From NCBI GenBank assembly GCA_015179125.1, contig WHVA01000046.1, forward strand, positions 186,001 to 250,000: a stretch of 64,000 bases of DNA, written 5' to 3'. Each line of letters begins with the position of its first letter. The first letter of the stretch is position 1. The translations under genes and the position numbers were made by a program. This document shows, one piece after another, positions 43,258-54,947 of this stretch. The notes under the pieces are model-generated. The model was given only the letters and a program-made list of their open reading frames with translations, made no database searches and was not told the origin of the DNA. Origin of the DNA: Gautieria morchelliformis (lineage: Eukaryota > Basidiomycota > Agaricomycetes > Gomphales > Gomphaceae).

Positions 43258-44317
43258 TTTTGGATTAAGATGTTAACTAGTGCCTTTAGCAAATAAAATC
43301 TATTGCTTAGCGGTTGGAACCGCTATGTTCGTCCTTCCTCTGTGTGCTGACTAAGCCCCTCGAGACGTGTCTGGCACTGATGGATGAAGGTCACGTGACC
43401 GTGTTGACAGGAAAATGGTGTCGATCTGAGGAATAACCAAGTCAAAAGTGTTCGCTTTTGAGGTAGTATAGAGTAAACAGTTAGTGAACCCTCAACGAAG
43501 ATCTGAAGTAAACTATCAAGATTTGAGTCCTGTAGCTATCAAACAAGACTACAGTGATTTCAGGGGGTAGAATAATTGATTCTGGATGATTTCGTTCATA
43601 CATTTGTAGTAGCTATATATACTATATTAGTGGTAACTACTGGTGCTCAAGATAGTGAGCAGATGGGTCGAAAAACTACTTGTAACTAAGGGGTGACTAA
43701 TTATAGTCATAAAAATCATGGGGTGATGGAGATAGTATCAGGGTTATTTAGGCTTTGGAATAGAGTTCTGTACTTAGCATACAAAGCCCCTGTCCACATA
43801 GTGTCAAGATAATAATCAGCTGGTCGTGTCATGGAGTTCAATAGAAAAAAGAAATCAAATATGCCCTGCCTAGCATAAATGCTAGGCTTGGTGATGGGGC
43901 CACTATCTCTGTGCCTTTTCTGTGGGGCAGCTAATTGAGTACATGTATTGTGGATGACATTCTCAAGTCACTCCACAATACCCGGTGCTCCTGCGCAGTC
44001 TGTACCTCTCTGTGGCGTTTGGTGCATGCACCTCCTCGGTGCCTGTGGCCTGGCGCCTGTCGACGTCATGGCCGATGCCATCATTCGATAGGCGCACTGT
44101 CTCTGATCGGCCGCACGTGATCGACGCCTGTATCCCTGTATCTTATCTAATCTGTAGATACGATAGCAATTCATACTTTCGTGTATCTGTCATCTGTGCC
44201 GACATCCATCGTAAGTGTCGTTTCTGTCTCTTTTGATCCTTTTCTTTTGTTTTCTTTTATTAGTTCTTTTTTTGTACATAGATAATTTGAGATGAAATAA
44301 TTGCGTCTATCATAACA
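43258..44317 (-). repeat. Copia solo LTR, copy c
   Basis: 1,060 bp flanked by GGGCA (43,253-43,257 and 44,318-44,322). Minus-strand start TGTTATGATAGACGCAATTA. LTR ends are CCAAAA rather than CA, the same as in copy b. Confidence 0.85.
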
Positions 44318-44322
44318 GGGCA

Positions 44323-45172
44323 GGCATGACTCAGGACTCCAAGCCAGAGAATGCTAGTACTTAGTAATTACATATTTACTTGAAGAACTTAGTCTAATAC
44401 TTTGCTTACTGCATGATGACCCATTTTGCACTTGGTACATTTTCTGCACATTTTTGTTGACATTTTCTGAAAGTGATGACAAAAAAGCTGACCAAACAAA
44501 CATGGAAAAAACCACGACAACACAAACATGAAACATCCTAGTATAAGAGAGGGGCAAGCTTATCATGTGACAAATTGTGTGCCCACTAAGACCAGTCGAC
44601 ACATCAACTGACCCACCGGTCACTGCAGCAGTGTGCAGACAGCCACACATAGCAGCCCAGCATGGCATGGTAGGCTTGCACAAACATCCCCAGACACTGG
44701 CATAGTAAGGTTTTTGAATTCTTAATAGATATTGTGTCCATGTGTTCAGAGGGGATACAGTGTCAAGAGAGGACTTTCAAATTACTGACAACCCTTTACA
44801 TTTCTAATGTTTTATCTGATACCTGTTACCAGGGAATTTAGCACATATGTTGAGAGGGCGTTATATCCTAAGATGGAGACTATAGTTGTTAGATATAGCC
44901 CCAAAAAAGACTTTTAATAGTATAATTAGTAACATTTTAACAAGGTTTGTCACTCTATATTCTTTTTCAATATAATTTTGTATGGTTCTTACTCACCATA
45001 ATAATCACCTTTAAAAGATTCAGCCTGAAAAACTGTTCAAAAAACTGTAACAATTTTCTAAATTTTTTTAGTGTTTTTTTTATGTAAAAAAACTTGAATT
45101 GTCTCCTCTTTTCTACCACTACCACCGTGATGCCCGTCCTCATCTGCTTTCTCCCACACCACACCGCTCTCC
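44323..45172. other. AT-rich stretch without a supported gene
   Basis: One minus-strand frame (44,683-44,354) has a hydrophobic run but no start context or family. The last 60 bases form the 5' flank of HMG copy 2 and match the leader of copies 1 and 3 from TTGTCTCC onward. Confidence 0.35.
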
Positions 45173-45994
45173 ATGACTCCAGGACGCACAGCCACTCCTA
45201 GCCATCGCGCCTCTCCTACTGGCTCTAGGGTCAAACCACCCCGTCCGCGTAATGCGTGGATCATCTATCGGTGTGCGAAAGTCGAGGAGTTGACCCAGCT
45301 CCGTGGCATGCGTCAGTCCGAAATCTCACAGATAGTCGGTAAAATGTGGAGAGACGAAACAGCTGAAGTTCGCAGTGAGTTTGAACGACTCAGTGACATC
45401 GAGAAGGCCGAGCACCAGATGGCCTATCCTGACTACCGTTTCCGTCCATGAAGAAGGCCGACAAAGATCGTCTGCGCGTCGAGAAGCAGGCTGAGAAGGA
45501 GCGAGAGCGCGCTGTGCGTAAACCAAGGGCTCGAACGCGTGCCAGGGCCAGTGCCACCCAGGACCCCACGCCGCTGTACACCACCGAAGCGCGTTTTGGT
45601 CCCGCCGGACCATCTCCTCCTCTTACGTCTGAGGCGTCTACGCCTCCAGTGGACCAATCCCTCGCACAGCAGCTTCCTGCTGTCATGCCACGGTCAACCC
45701 CACCCACGGACTACCCCACCCCACCCGGCGATCACCCTTCTCTCCTACCCTCTGCCAGCCCCTTCCCATACCCACCTTTCCCTGCCACTGCTACAATCCC
45801 CTCACTGTTTGTTCCTCTGGACAGTGAGCTATTATTGCCACACTCGGCGTCCGACTGGCCCTATCTGAACGACCACGAGGTCAACGCTATTTGGCATGGG
45901 CTTCCTGACATGCCAGACTTTGCAGGTCAACAGGTTGGTTTATTTCATATTTTTTCCCCTCAAAATCATTTTATTAACGACGTGCATAGCAATG
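45173..45994 (+). pseudogene. HMG-box gene, copy 2 (frameshift, 3' truncated)
   Basis: Start MTPGRTATPSHRASP; HMG box PPRPRNAWIIYRCAKVEELT...RGMRQSEISQIVGKMW...FERLSDIEKAEHQMAYPDYRFRP. At 45,450 one C of a CCC run is lost (CCGTCCATGAAG against CCGTCCCATGAAG in copies 1 and 3), giving a stop right after the box. The remainder (45,448 onward, MKKADKDRLRVEK..., Pro-rich) is in another frame. After the intron start (about 45,932) and CATAGCAAT the sequence switches at 45,994 to the 3' flank of copy 3, so exon 2 is missing. A truncated product would still contain the whole HMG box. Confidence 0.8.
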
Positions 45995-46182
45995 GGCCTT
46001 GTTCCTTGGGTTTGGTTGAATACCTCTTCCCCTCACCTGCCCACAAAACAGTTCTAGTACCCTGTAAGCTTGGAAACCGTGGACGGGACTCCAGAGTCCT
46101 CGTTAGCGCGCCTACTGGCTCGCGCTTGCGACGGTGGTACATTGCGATGTGTCCAGGCTCGCCAGGAGGCTGGAACACGCAT

Positions 46183-47219
46183 TCAGTTCGGCAATGTCCC
46201 CGATAACATATCGGGCCCCATAGAGACTTCGATCTCCCGAGTGCCATCAAATGCATCAAAGTCGAGACCAGGAAGGCTGAAAATGTAGGGGTCGTCTGTG
46301 GGGGATAGCGCCGCATGTAGAGGGTCAGTGCTGAAAGCCATGTCATCTTTCACCGGGTCGTTGGGGGAACAACCGAGTGGATAGTTCCCGGCATTCGGGA
46401 CTGGCAAGTATTGCTATGCACGTCGTTAATAAAGTGATTTTGAGGTGCGAAAATACAAAATAAACCAACCTGTTGACCAGCAGCAAAGTCTGGCATGTCA
46501 GGAAGCCCATGCCAAACGACCTCGTGGTCGTTCAGTTGGGTATATGGCCAGTCGGACGCCGAGTGTGGCAATAATAGCTCACTGTCCAGAGGAACGAACA
46601 GCGACGGTACTGTAGCAGTGGCAGGGAAAGGTGGGTATGGGAAGGGGCTGGCAGAGGGTAGGAGAGAAGGGTGATCGCCGGGTGGGGTGGGGTAGTCCGT
46701 GGATGGGGTCGACCGTGGCATGACGGCAGGAAGCTGCTGTGCGAGGGATTGGTCCACTGGAGGCGTAGACGCCTCGGACGTAAGAGGAGATGGTCCGGCG
46801 GGACCAAAACGCGCTTCGGTGGTATACAGCGGCGTGGGGTCCTGGGTGGCACTGGCCCGGGCACGCGTTCGAGCCCTTGGTTTACGCGTAGCGCGCTCTC
46901 GCTCCTTCTCGACGCGCAGACGATCTTTGTGGGCCTTCTTCATGGGACGGAAACGGTAGGCGGCATAGGCGATCTGGTGCTCGGCCTTCTCAATGTCGCT
47001 GAGCCGTTCAAACTCAGTGCGAACTTCAGCCGTTTCGTCTCTCCACATTTGACCGACAATCTGGGAGATTTCGGATTGACGCATCCCACGGAGCTGGGTC
47101 AACTCCTCGACTTTGGCACACCGATAAATGATCCACGCATTACGCGGACGAGGTGGGTTGGCCTTAGAGGCCGTAGGAGAGGCGCGATGGCTAGAGGTGG
47201 CTGTGCGCGCTGGAGGCAT
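46183..47219 (-). CDS. HMG-box transcription factor, copy 3 (intact)
   Basis: Two exons, 47,219-46,470 and 46,413-46,183, joined in phase 0 by a 56-bp intron (GTTGGT...CATAG), give about 326 residues. HMG box at about residues 22-92 (PPRPRNAWIIYRCAKVEELT, SEISQIVGQMWRDETAEVRT, FERLSDIEKAEHQIAY), then a basic stretch RKPRARTRARA that may be a nuclear signal, a long Pro-rich region, and an acidic C-terminus (DPLHAALSPTDDP; GLDFDAFDG) that could activate transcription. The box is of the MATA/STE11-like class that binds minor-groove DNA in fungal mating and development regulators; the specific role is unknown. Start chosen at MPPARTATSSHR because copies 1 and 2 conserve it. It faces copy 2 tail to tail. 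Confidence 0.85.
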
Positions 47220-47389
47220 GGAGGGCAGTGTGGTGTGTGGGAAAGCGGATGAGGACCGGGCGTTGTGGTAGTGGTAGAAAGAAGGAGACAATGCTTTGCA
47301 CCAATAAGGTTCAACAATAATAGCCGTCATAGTTCGAGAACGTTGACTGTGTAGGTCCATGTTTTTCAGTTCGCCCCCGGAAAATGAGG

Positions 47390-48187
47390 TCAGCGCGGAT
47401 CCTAAGCGAGGCGGCGGGCCACATACCGTGTATGGACTGAACAAGGCAAGTTATAAGCAATGGCCGTCGACTACACTTTGTTGCAGTGGATGCTGTGGAA
47501 AGGACGAGATGCCTGGAGGCGCGACAACGCCGAGGTGAGTGCTCAACTGAGCGAGACAATGGATGGCTGAGGCGGTGGAAAAGCTGGACGGTAAGAACGT
47601 GTCCTTATAGGTGCAGTGTCTGAGATCCAGTGAGGATCCACATTTATAGCACCTTCTTGTCTCCCCTTTTTCGTCTCACGCAGTGCTCTGGACATTGCTT
47701 TCAAGGTCCCGCACAAAGTACGGTGACCGCAACTGGTCTAGAGAGCTAAAGTCTTATATATAGTAGCCATCAACGGCTATATCGGACATACCCTTTGTCT
47801 CCACGAGGCCATTGCCTTGACCACGCATGCTGGCAGCAGCGGAGATCAAACAGTCGCTTACGCTTGGTTTCCGGCCCTCGTGCACGATGTCTCCCAGGCC
47901 CTCAGTACCACTGTGCACTTATCTATCTATTATCTGACCCTAGTTCTCCTAGGTCTGGCTGTCATCAGGAAGAAAATTGAAGATCCTACCTCAGGCCGCT
48001 CTGTCGCTGAAGTTCTCTAGCCAGCCCCGTTGCTACCGTGCTCGCTTCCCGAGGCATTCACCGCGATTCAATTTCAACAGGGTATCGATGTGCGTGCTGT
48101 CCCATTCGACTCTCTTAGCCAAGATCCCGATCTGCCTGCTATGACAGCCGTCCCCGCCTCTTGCTCGTATTATCTGCTAGTACCTCA
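47390..48187. repeat. Host segment, copy of 15,340-16,178
   Basis: Colinear with the left part of the copia-interrupted block. A plus-strand frame (47,817-48,020) is open here but broken in the other copy. No domain recognised. The empty copia site CCCCAAACAACC is at its right end. Confidence 0.7.
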
Positions 48188-48971
48188 CGCCAACTTATCC
48201 CCAAACAACCTCAACGTAAGGCTCTCAGCTGGTGCTTTGACATGCCATAAGAGACACTTAGTCATTAGGCCGCACAAGTGCCGGGGTGCCTGCCCTTACC
48301 CTGGGTATGAATGTCCAAATTCTCGGGTACCCTCCAGTCGATCGATCTGTCGGGTTACAGTGCGGCGATCGTATTGGAAGATCTCCATGCATGTGAGCTG
48401 TCCTTGATTCTAATCTCTGGATCTGGAGATAACCAGTCCTCGATTTGATCCACGTCTATTCCTGATCATGACCGGTGGTCTTTTCAATTATATCCACGTC
48501 TCAACTCCTCGTCTTGTACTGAGACTGCGCCTACAGCTGCTTTCCCTGCTTTGATGAGACGCGCTCGCTGGCGCTCTTAGGTGATGCCCTATCATATGGC
48601 ACGCTCTGTCGAGGGGGACTAGAAGGTCACACTGAGATAAAATCACTTAACCCTCCTCCACAGCCCACTCCCCTCCTCACTACCACCACTGTAGCAATGT
48701 GTCAACCCGGAGATGCCCGTTCCCGATTCTCTCTGAAGGATAGGGGTGTTTTCACATGTACTATCGTGTACCAGGAGTTCGAAAATGCCAGGGGTTTGAA
48801 ACCCCCTTCCTAGTAGCCACACCACACCTGAGGTCAATCAATCTAAGTAGCTAGAATTGAATGTGAAAACCAACGGCGACCATATTATTGTCCATCCAGA
48901 TGATTCGAAAACGGAGAGAAAAACCTCGTTATAATATCTACTGAACAAATCTATACATCTAGTCCTTCAAC
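48188..48971. repeat. Host segment, copy of 20,690-21,408
   Basis: Continuation of the duplicated block without the copia insertion. It includes the second tRNA-Arg-like relic at 48,215-48,275 (minus strand). Confidence 0.7.
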
Positions 48972-49115
48972 CTAATCCTTCGACCAACACATCATCGCCA
49001 ACTGACTCGTCGTAGGATCCAATATCTTCCCACCCTCAACACCGAGGATTATATCCTCGATCCATCCCCAATCATTTATGGCCTGTTCCTTGAATGTCAA
49101 GCAATGGCTGTTGAA
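48972..49115 (-). pseudogene. Orphan terminal exon, copy 2
   Basis: Preceded by the splice acceptor CTTACCAG, the 47 codons read FNSHCLTFKEQAINDWGWIE, DIILGVEGGKILDPTTSQLA and MMCWSKD, then TAG. Upstream exons are absent (the region to 49,250 has no continuing frame). Similarity to 21,409-21,540 indicates former coding constraint; family unknown. Confidence 0.5.
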
Positions 49116-49261
49116 CTGGTAAGGTGAGATTGCGCGGCCTTTTTACTCTCTTCCTCTCTTCCGAAGCCGCAGTTTTTAGCGTAATTGAGCCGCAGAAGGG
49201 AATATTGAAACATGCCACCTCACCAAACAGCCTAGTAATCAAATTAAACATATCCTTCAGC

Positions 49262-50876
49262 TCACATCACAAATTCGTAAAGCTCGTAAAATGACATCAA
49301 CAACCCCCACAAATACCCAATCCCAGCCACGTAACGCCTACCTCCATTCGCCACCGTCGCATTCCCATTCAGTAGCTCAACCGTCCCGGACACGTTACCT
49401 ATGTCTACCCAATCAAACAGCAAGAAATTAGGGTTTCTACCCCCATTGAGTGGGGCGCACGCCCTCGCGCCAGCGAGGATGGAAGGCGGTGCGTTTGTGG
49501 TGAATGCGTCGAACTCGGCGGGAATGGTGACGCCGACTACGCCTATATCAAGGTAATGATTGAGGAGATTCATGTGTGCTGGTTGGGGGAGGGGGCCGCT
49601 TATGCGGTCGACGGTACAGGGGAACGAAGCATTAGTCGCGTCGAAGGGCGTTTCCCATATCTTGACGTGAGTGCCTCAGCTGAAAAAAAACAGAATACGA
49701 TTTACAGTCCTAAACCGACGTGCGTACCATTTCAAACTCGGGCAAGATGTACGGCACTTTGGTGGTGTTACTGCGAAGCAGAACTATTAATAAAGGGATA
49801 ACTACAAGAATATGAGCGTGTGCACTCACCTGTTGAAATCCATGAACACGACAACCCGCTTACCACTCTGGATGAGCTCTCCTAGTGTTGGCCAGTCCGA
49901 TTGGCTGACCGGAGTGGAGGGTGGGACGTACGCCATCTGTGCAATTCCAGAGCTATTGAATATTGGAGCCCATACAGTATCCACGGCAAGACCCTCGGGA
50001 TTGGTGAACAGTAAGGTGAGAACTGCGTTAGTTTAATGGATGCGGTCATTATCGAGGAAGGTAGGAGGTAACGTACCTTCGTTGGGATTATCATCAAGGA
50101 AGGTCTTCACTTTGGCGAGGTAGTCCGATACAGTGCCGCCATCAAACAGGAGCTGCCCATAGTCACGACGCATTTCCACATAACTCTGAAAGATGAACAT
50201 ACACAACCTGACATAACGTACACAAACCGCGCTGAAAACGAGGGCACGAGTATGGATGGCATCGCAGCTTACTGGTATGACAGAAGTGGACCTCTCCATT
50301 CCACCTACGCGGCCAAAATGTTTTTTCAACTTTCGGTGACAGAGCACGATATATATATATGAAAAGAAGAGTGTACCAACATGTGTGACTGAGCTTGCAG
50401 GAGCCGTACACCCATCGAGAGTTGGGAAGGGATATCAATTCTCTGGTTTCGAGCCACTACATGTTTAACAATTCAGTAACACAGAGGATGGGGGATGTTC
50501 GGTTTACATATACACCTGCAAGCGGATCCTTGGAAAACGCGTACGAGTCATGCGCTGGAATAATACACCGTCATTTAAAATACAACAGATCTTAGACTAC
50601 AGTGCATACCTCCCACAAACGTCACCTACGACCACATATATATCTCAGCTTCACAGGCGTGTCGGACTAAGTATGAGAGACGTACATTGCCATAGGAGCG
50701 ACCACAAAGGTCTGCCCGCCCATTACACACAGTTGCTCTGCAGAGGAAGTATGTCCATGTTAGTGGGATTTTACCTGATGCAAGCTCTCGTACCTCTTCA
50801 CAGGAGCCGTGTGCGGTTCCACAAGCGTTACAACCAGTAAGATCACCCACGCAGTGGCGACACTGGCAAGGACCAT
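49262..50876 (-). CDS. PLC-like phosphodiesterase (secreted), multi-exon
   Basis: Exons on the minus strand: signal peptide MVLASVATAWVILLVVTLVE (50,876-50,775); VCNGRADLCGRSYGN; VTFVGA + HDSYAFSKDPLA (His of the GAHDS motif is the likely catalytic His); RIDIPSQLSMGVRLLQAQSH (about 50,430); an exon with VHFCHT; LFDGGTVSDYLAKVKTFLDD (about 50,130-50,045); LLFTNPEGLAVDTVWAP...DFNR; KVPYILPEFEM; and a last exon with WETPFDATNASFPCTVDRIS and GRNPNFLLFDWVDIGNVSGT to the stop at 49,262. This matches the TIM-barrel PI-PLC X-like family of fungi: secreted, substrate unproved. The exon around the VHFCHT/LFDGG junction (50,300-50,160) is hard to splice in frame, so the gene may be damaged there. Fragments occur at 9.1 and 21.9 kb. 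Confidence 0.7.
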
Positions 50877-51343
50877 GTCTCCCCCGACAGAGGGTTCCAC
50901 CAGCTAGGGGCAACTCTTTAAGCCAAGAATAATAAAATACAATCTGTGACAGCATGGCGGAGAAGCTTGACAGGGGATTAGCATAGGAGCGTGCGATAGG
51001 GCGACCGTGACCTCAGCTACGGGAGTTGCCGGCACTAGAGCCGTCCCGACGTGCTAGGCTGTCTTATCTGCTCACCGCGTTTAATTTATATACCTTGACA
51101 CTGGCTCCGTAGTAAGGAATTTTATGATTATAACTAACATCATCAATCCAAATGGCCACGGGATATTGGCGATTACGTTCACTTATCATGCATGTACCAG
51201 CCACAGTTCGCAGAAATGTATACTCTCGTAATTAGGGAACATGGCATAACCTGAATATACATGATCATATTTCAGCTGAAAAATAGATCGAGTCATTTCA
51301 CGACCCACTATGTTTCTCAGAACCTGGTACTGTTGGATAAGTA

Positions 51344-52869
51344 CTAAGCCGTTGATGGCTGCGTCCCCCTAAGTGACGGTGTTCCAGTCGAGGCCCAGCT
51401 TTGCGATCCTGCTTGGCTGTGGGCTCCTGATCCTGGGCTGAGGACAGATTCAATGGTAGGGCTTGTTACAGAGGCAAAGAACGACGGCGAAGGCGTTGGT
51501 GGAAACGTCGACGGATCATCGGGGTCCTGCGTTACATGTATAGCACAAGCAGTGAGGCAATATTGGAAAACACAGAATCATTGTGAGAGAGTAACTTACA
51601 TAAAACTTCATTGGAGGTCCGCTGGTGTATGTGGGTACTGGTGTTGACGGAGGAGGCGGGCTGTGGGATCCAACCAGATCAACTTTTTCTCCGTTTATGG
51701 ATTTTGCTTTTGGTAGGTATGTCTTCCCGCTCCTTTTCCTATAAAGTAGCATGTACCACAGACAAGCTACCAGCGCGAGACCAACGACGCCCCCCACCAC
51801 ACCACCAGCAATTGCACCCGTGTGAGAAGGTGCTTTCGAAGAATTAATCGAGGGCGTGGGACTTGTTGATGTGGATAAGGCGGTGGTGGATGAGGCGGTG
51901 GTGGATGTAGGAGTGCCTGCTGAAGAATCAGGAGTGCCTACACCAGGCCACGCAGTGTTAGCAATACGTGGTCAATGAAGTACTGGGAAATGAGTCTCCG
52001 CACGTACCAGAGTTATGGCTGTTTAACGATGCAGTGGGGTTCCAAGTGCCGCTAGCCTGAGATAGATTCAGATACGGAGAGAAGACTGAAGATAATGCTT
52101 ACAGTGACGTCGAGATAGGCCCATGACGGGACGGTCAAACCGGAAGGAAGTGAGAGTGGAAACCTAAGAGCCAAGATCAACAACACGCTATCTGGGAAAC
52201 ACCAGGGATTCGCGCTACTTTGAAAGAGATATATCACTGGCTGAACAATTCGTCTTCCAGTCTGTCCACCTGCAGGAATTATATATTAAAGGCGGAAAAA
52301 GCCTTAGACATTATAATTGTACATACGGATCGACCAGGGCGCCTTGACAGGCTGCACAAGCAGAAAGGACGGAGTACACCACGGTGCTGCATTGGCACGG
52401 GGACGACTGTCCCATATTGGGTCCCCTATACGCTTGGTCAAAGGCAATGGCTTGAACTGACCACACTATGGCGCGGAGGTATGGTATAAGCGTGTACGTA
52501 AATGCTACTGCTCTGGATCGCACGTACTTCCAGCGTTGCATGCGCCTTGAAGGGAAGCAGCGACTAGATGCGGTATGAGATCTGGATTTCAAGCCTCATT
52601 CGCAAAAAAAAGTACCTAAGCAAGGGCTTTGCTGTTCTTGGTTGTAAGTCTGTGCGACAGGGCTGTCAGGTTGGCTTAGTCTGTACTCGGATGTGATGTT
52701 ACACACCCAAAAATCAGTGGTACAGGTCGCATTGGTCGTCTGGCATGGGAATATGTAAACCCTACTAGGCGGAGCTTCCATAACGAAGTCGACATACTGC
52801 TTGTGCAGCCACCTCCCACCCCAGCGCGATACCAACGATGATGGCGACCAAGTCCAAAGTACCACGCAT
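51344..52869 (-). CDS. Cys-rich type I membrane protein, paralog C (full length)
   Basis: Ten exons: signal peptide MRGTLDLVAIIVGIALGWEV (52,869-52,801); TTNATCTTDFW (52,739-52,707); QSPCL; LVAASLQGACNAG; SSPCQCSTVVYSVLSACAAC; TDWKTNCSASDIS; LTVPSWAYLDVT; ASGTWNPTASLNSHNSG; a Ser/Thr stalk with the TM helix GAIAGGVVGGVVGLALVACL and basic stop RKRSGK; and a 61-codon last exon (51,526-51,344) starting DPDDPSTFPPTPSP. The tail is Ser/Pro-rich. Intron 1 starts GC instead of GT. Ectodomain cysteines and N-glycosylation sites suggest a wall-facing surface protein; function unknown. It is the best-preserved member of the A/B/C set. Confidence 0.75.
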
Positions 52870-53849
52870 CATGGTGTTCAAGAAGTGACGAGGGAGATGA
52901 CCAGACGCTTGAATGGAAACATGTCCACAGGGCCAAAATATGAATTACATCCGGTGAATTCCGAGATTTCCCAAGAAGGGCATGCACCGGCACTCTCGGA
53001 AGTTACTGGTTCTCGGTGTGCCATGGCACCGAGCGCCGTGTCTACATACGGATCTGACCCGGCATTTGGGGTGTCCCATATGGGCCTGAGAAGTCGTGAA
53101 ATGTCCAGATCCCGCCTCAGCTGACAAGATTAACGTTAGTATGCTATAACTCAATGAAAGCAAATTGATCTCACACCACATTCAGGCCATATGAACCGCG
53201 ACCAATTTCAAAAGGCGTGTACGGATTTACACGAGCCTTGACTGGGGGAATCGCGTACAAAAGGCCATAGAGATGACTCGGGAGTGAGAGAGAAAGCGTG
53301 TCAATCGCAGGACGGATAAGGTACTAAAAAACTCCTGCCACCAGTCGCCGTTTGATCATGATCCCAGGGGAATGCATCTATAAGTACCTGGCCTGAACTG
53401 AATTTTGTAGAAGAGTATTTTCAGGAAAATGGAGTGCGGGTACGGCAAATAACGAATGGGGAGCCATAGCAGGATCCCGTAGAGTCTAGGCAATATCGAA
53501 GTCAACCAAGCCTGGTCTGGTCAGTTAAGCGATCAGAGCGTGGACCCTCCGCCATGTGACCTCCGCCAATCCAAACCAGGACCACAAGTGTCACTTTTAC
53601 CCCTGTCTGTCTGTATCGCATGCGGTTTTGCCCGCTGTCAGTATGGGTCTGCTGGGGCTCCTGCGTTAGGCTAGGCGCACAGCTAACTGTCAGAATTTGA
53701 GCCTAATCAGACAGACAAGGGCCACTACAGAATATAGTAATTATAATTATGAGACCACTGCACCACTTCCACACGGCCTCTGCTGGCTTTAAAACTCCCG
53801 GCCCTTTCACTGCCTCACCTATTCACCGCCTTAAAACCTACCACCTCCG
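52870..53849. other. Upstream region of C and intergenic
   Basis: To 53,230 it is a copy of the A and B 5' flanks, including the MITE empty site at 53,129. From 53,230 to 53,849 no gene. A TTTAAAACTCCC box at 53,787 may be the promoter of the next gene. Confidence 0.5.
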
Positions 53850-54947
53850 GTGACACAAACATACCACACAGCGATACCCTTGCACTCTCCCACTTCATTT
53901 CGTATTCCCTATAGCCGCCCTCTTCTCCGTCCTATTTTCTGCCCTCCTCGTCCCGCAGAGAATCCTAACGTGGGGCCAAGCTGCGTTGACTGGTGCCCTT
54001 CGATCGGTGGCTCACGAGTTTTCTTCACTCTTCCTCACCTCCGGTCAGTCCTCCAAACACTATCACATCTCACTCCAATCCATACCCCCCGATGAAGACT
54101 CCGAAACTCGCAAAGTTTTAGCGATGTCAGTCCAAACTTGGACGTCGCAGAGATGGCAGCTGTGGTGAGTTCAAGTCTCGTTTTCACACGGTGCCACAGC
54201 TTTTAATACCCTGCACATGCAAAAGAAGACTAGTGCCTGCAGTTCCTACTCTTCGCAAGTTTGCCGCTCGAACAAGCAGAGAGATCCACGCCCGCTTCAG
54301 CACAGTCCAACCCAGACCGACCAAACCAAGAGGTTATACATACGTCGTTTCGACATGTATGGACCTCCAGATTGGGTCGACCCAGCGTATGTCTAATGCT
54401 GAGCTGGCCACAATGCCCACTGGTTGTGCTCGCATAGTCAACCATGCCACATATTGGGCTCCTCCAAGAAGACTACTGTCGTGGTTTTATACCTTCTCCC
54501 TATCCATTCTTGGCGCCACACATTTCAATATCGGAACCCCTGGTTCCTGATGCGTATCCTGCCATCGCACGGACCAGCATCCTGAAATATCAAGACCATG
54601 ATTATGCTGATCGTCCGATTGTGGCGTGGGCACCAGCTATGGGCAGTCCCCTTTCTCTAGTATTTAATCCTGCGCCCCAGGGGGCTATGGAGCTTGCAGA
54701 TGAGGCCCCCGGCGGAACATGTTCGGCTTCTCCAGCGTCGGACGTTCTACCACTGGATTGCGACTCTGACGACGATTCGGCTAGTGGCTCTAGCGAGTGC
54801 CCGCCGGGTGAGAATAGCCCTCGTGACCGGGACTTTCTGCCAACAGAAAAGGAGACCCACCCTCAAAGTGCTGCTTTGATCCCTGCGTCGACATTCTGGA
54901 TCGAAGAAGACGACGACGACTTGCCTGAGCTCCCTGCAGACTGGTAG
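53850..54947 (+). CDS. Unknown gene with acidic C-terminus
   Basis: The last exon is clear: an open frame to the TAG at 54,945-54,947 with PLVPDAYPAIARTSI, LPLDCDSDDDSASGSSECPP and STFWIEEDDDDLPELPADW. Upstream, plausible exons include RLYIRRFDMYGPPDWVDPA (54,290-54,390) followed by GTATGT, and an intron GTGAGT...AAAAG at 54,165-54,230, but I could not phase them together and the start is not fixed. No domain recognised. The acidic Ser/Asp tail suggests a regulatory or nuclear protein at most. Confidence 0.45.

Noticed and set aside
28944..44317. Copia LTRs a, b and c as the two ends of one element
   Set aside because: a and c have their own complete target duplications and opposite orientation to b.
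45173..47219. Calling this the mating-type locus
   Set aside because: The box is MATA/STE11-like, but no pheromone, receptor or homeodomain genes are present and many HMG genes are not mating-type genes.
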